The translations under genes and the position numbers were made by a program. The notes beneath the pieces were generated by a model. It worked only from the letters and a program-made list of their open reading frames with translations, had not been told where the DNA came from and did no database searches. A DNA stretch of 7,701 bases. Origin: Verrucomicrobiota bacterium (GTDB taxonomy: Bacteria; Verrucomicrobiota; Lentisphaeria; Oligosphaerales; Oligosphaeraceae). The DNA is taken from positions 1 to 7,701 of the forward strand of contig JAKLHU010000090.1 of assembly GCA_022709995.1 (NCBI GenBank), given 5' to 3'. Each line of letters starts with the position of its first letter. Positions within the stretch are counted from its first letter, which is position 1. This document shows positions 6,770 to 7,701 of the stretch, one piece after another.

Positions 6770-6824
6770 GGGGTGAAACTGCTTGGCGGGCGGGGGGGCG
6801 GACGATGGCGAGGGCGAGGACGCC
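6770..6824 (-). promoter_or_regulatory. C-rich, G-poor intergenic leader (possible Rho-loading site)
   Basis: Read on the minus strand, the 55 nt after the aminotransferase stop hold about 31 C and 11 G, including an unbroken run of seven C. C-rich, G-poor RNA after a stop codon is what Rho utilisation sites look like, and could uncouple the aminotransferase from the M20 gene. It may equally be ordinary GC-rich spacer. No -35/-10 pair or U-tract terminator is visible in it. Confidence 0.2.
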
Positions 6825-7701
6825 TCAGGCGCCGAAGATCTCGCTGATGCTTTCGGCGAGGACGGCGAGGCCTTCCTCGAGGGCGTCTTTCGGCGTCATC
6901 AACGGCGGCGCGATCTTGATGCAGCCGCCGCCCAGGCCGACCGGCGCGAACATCAGCAGGCCCTTCTGCAGGCAGCGCTCGTTGATGGCCAAGGCCGCCG
7001 TCGCATCGGGCTCCTTCGTGCCGGGCTTGACAATCAGCAGGCCGCCCACCAGGCCGCGATGCAGCGACTTGGCAATGTGGGACGGATACTTGGAGGCCAG
7101 CGCGTCCAGGGCCTTGCCCAGGACCGGGCCGAGTTCGGCCGCGCGCTCCGTCAGCTTGTCACGCTTGATGACCTTCAGGTTGGCGATGGCGGCCGCGACC
7201 GGCAGCGGACTGGCCGAGTGCGTGCTCGTCATGGAGCCGGGCGCATACATGTCCATGATGTCATTACGGCCGATGACCGCCGACAGCGGCAGGCTGGACG
7301 TGATGCCCTTGCCGCAGCAGATCAGGTCGGGGACCAGGTCGTAGTGCTCCCAGCAGTAGAACTTGCCGGTCCGGCCACAGCCGGCCTGGACCTCGTCCAT
7401 GATCAGCACCACGTCGTTCTGTTTGCACCATTCGCCGAGACGGCGCGCGTACTCGTCTGGGAAGAAGTTGGGCCCGATGCCCTGGTAGCTCTCGCTGATC
7501 ACGCCGGCGACGTCGGCGGGCTCCAGGCCCTTCGAGCGCAGCGTCTCCAGGAACAGCTCGAACCGGACGTCCTCGTTTCGGAAGCCGTCCGGGAACGGCA
7601 CCTGGACGAACGAGTCGTCGGAGCGGCCCAGCCACTTTTTCTGGGCGGGCATTCCGCCGGCGAGCTGCGCGCCCATGGTGCGCCCGTGGAAGGCGTTGCG
7701 G
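6825..7701 (-). CDS. Class III PLP-dependent aminotransferase, 5' end beyond window
   Basis: Transfers an amino group from an amine or amino-acid donor to an oxo-acid, using pyridoxal phosphate in the cytoplasm. The frame is open to the right edge: before the internal Met at 7676 it encodes RNAFHGRTMG, the FHGRT segment typical of class III enzymes, so 7676 is not the start. Counting from that Met, the PLP-binding Asp is in LIMDEVQAGCGRTG (Asp94, Gln97), the Schiff-base Lys is in CCGKGI (Lys123), STHSASPLPVAAA (about 151-163) is the phosphate-contact region, and RGLVGGLL (about 208-215) and the PPLMT end are normal. About 291 residues are present of a family length near 430-450, so roughly a third is missing. 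It is the most upstream gene seen, 68 nt before the M20 gene. GABA, ornithine/acetylornithine and other omega-amine transaminases share these motifs, so the substrate stays open. The family call is firm. Confidence 0.93.
   Translation of the reverse strand, partial: RNAFHGRTMGAQLAGGMPAQKKWLGRSDDSFVQVPFPDGFRNEDVRFELFLETLRSKGLEPADVAGVISESYQGIGPNFFPDEYARRLGEWCKQNDVVLIMDEVQAGCGRTGKFYCWEHYDLVPDLICCGKGITSSLPLSAVIGRNDIMDMYAPGSMTSTHSASPLPVAAAIANLKVIKRDKLTERAAELGPVLGKALDALASKYPSHIAKSLHRGLVGGLLIVKPGTKEPDATAALAINERCLQKGLLMFAPVGLGGGCIKIAPPLMTPKDALEEGLAVLAESISEIFGA

Noticed and set aside
4297..7344. A 3-kb plus-strand open frame (1015 codons) opposite the pseudo-amidohydrolase, M20 and part of the aminotransferase genes
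   Set aside because: Its codons are exactly in register with those of the M20 and pseudo-amidohydrolase genes on the other strand, so it stays open wherever those avoid TTA, CTA and TCA codons, which GC-rich genes rarely use. The translation is Arg/Gly/Ala/His-rich with no family motif, while the minus strand carries clear catalytic motifs.

Overview
The window is a GC-rich bacterial segment in which every convincing gene lies on the minus strand. Read in transcription order (right to left) it holds seven genes: a class III PLP aminotransferase cut by the right edge, an M20-family metallopeptidase, a degenerate amidohydrolase-fold protein, an intact-looking amidohydrolase, a xylose-isomerase-like TIM-barrel protein, a homologue of coenzyme F420-0:L-glutamate ligase (CofE), and a two-pass membrane protein with HAMP-like and PAS-like regions. 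There are no tRNA, rRNA, CRISPR or mobile-element signatures. The mix of amidohydrolase_2 proteins, 'sugar phosphate isomerase/epimerase' proteins, M20 peptidases and class III aminotransferases is typical of heterotrophic, often anaerobic bacteria. Groups such as Lentisphaerota/Planctomycetota or relatives would fit, but the sequence does not prove a phylum.

Layout: 7701-6825 aminotransferase (5' end missing); 6756-5062 M20 peptidase; 4989-4216 pseudo-amidohydrolase; 4161-3346 amidohydrolase; 3341-2595 TIM-barrel isomerase-like; 2496-1303 CofE-like ligase; 1198-131 membrane sensor-like protein; then about 130 bases with no recognisable gene. Intergenic gaps are short (68, 72, 54, 4, 98 and 104 nt). 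This supports one transcription unit or two overlapping ones whose promoter lies to the right of the window. No convincing promoter is visible inside. A stem-loop without a U-tract follows the last gene.

The first six genes together look like a catabolic or salvage cassette for a nitrogen-containing small molecule. An amide hydrolase (M20), an aminotransferase, a C-C/C-N/C-O hydrolase-type amidohydrolase, an isomerase/epimerase and an amide-forming glutamyl-ligase-like enzyme could act in sequence. The substrate is not readable from sequence. The most unusual points are: (1) a tandem pair of amidohydrolase-fold genes in which one has lost every canonical metal ligand; (2) a 397-residue CofE-like ligase with no F420 biosynthesis gene near it; (3) an M20 peptidase whose central lid region appears doubled; and (4) a HAMP-PAS membrane protein that stops before any output domain.
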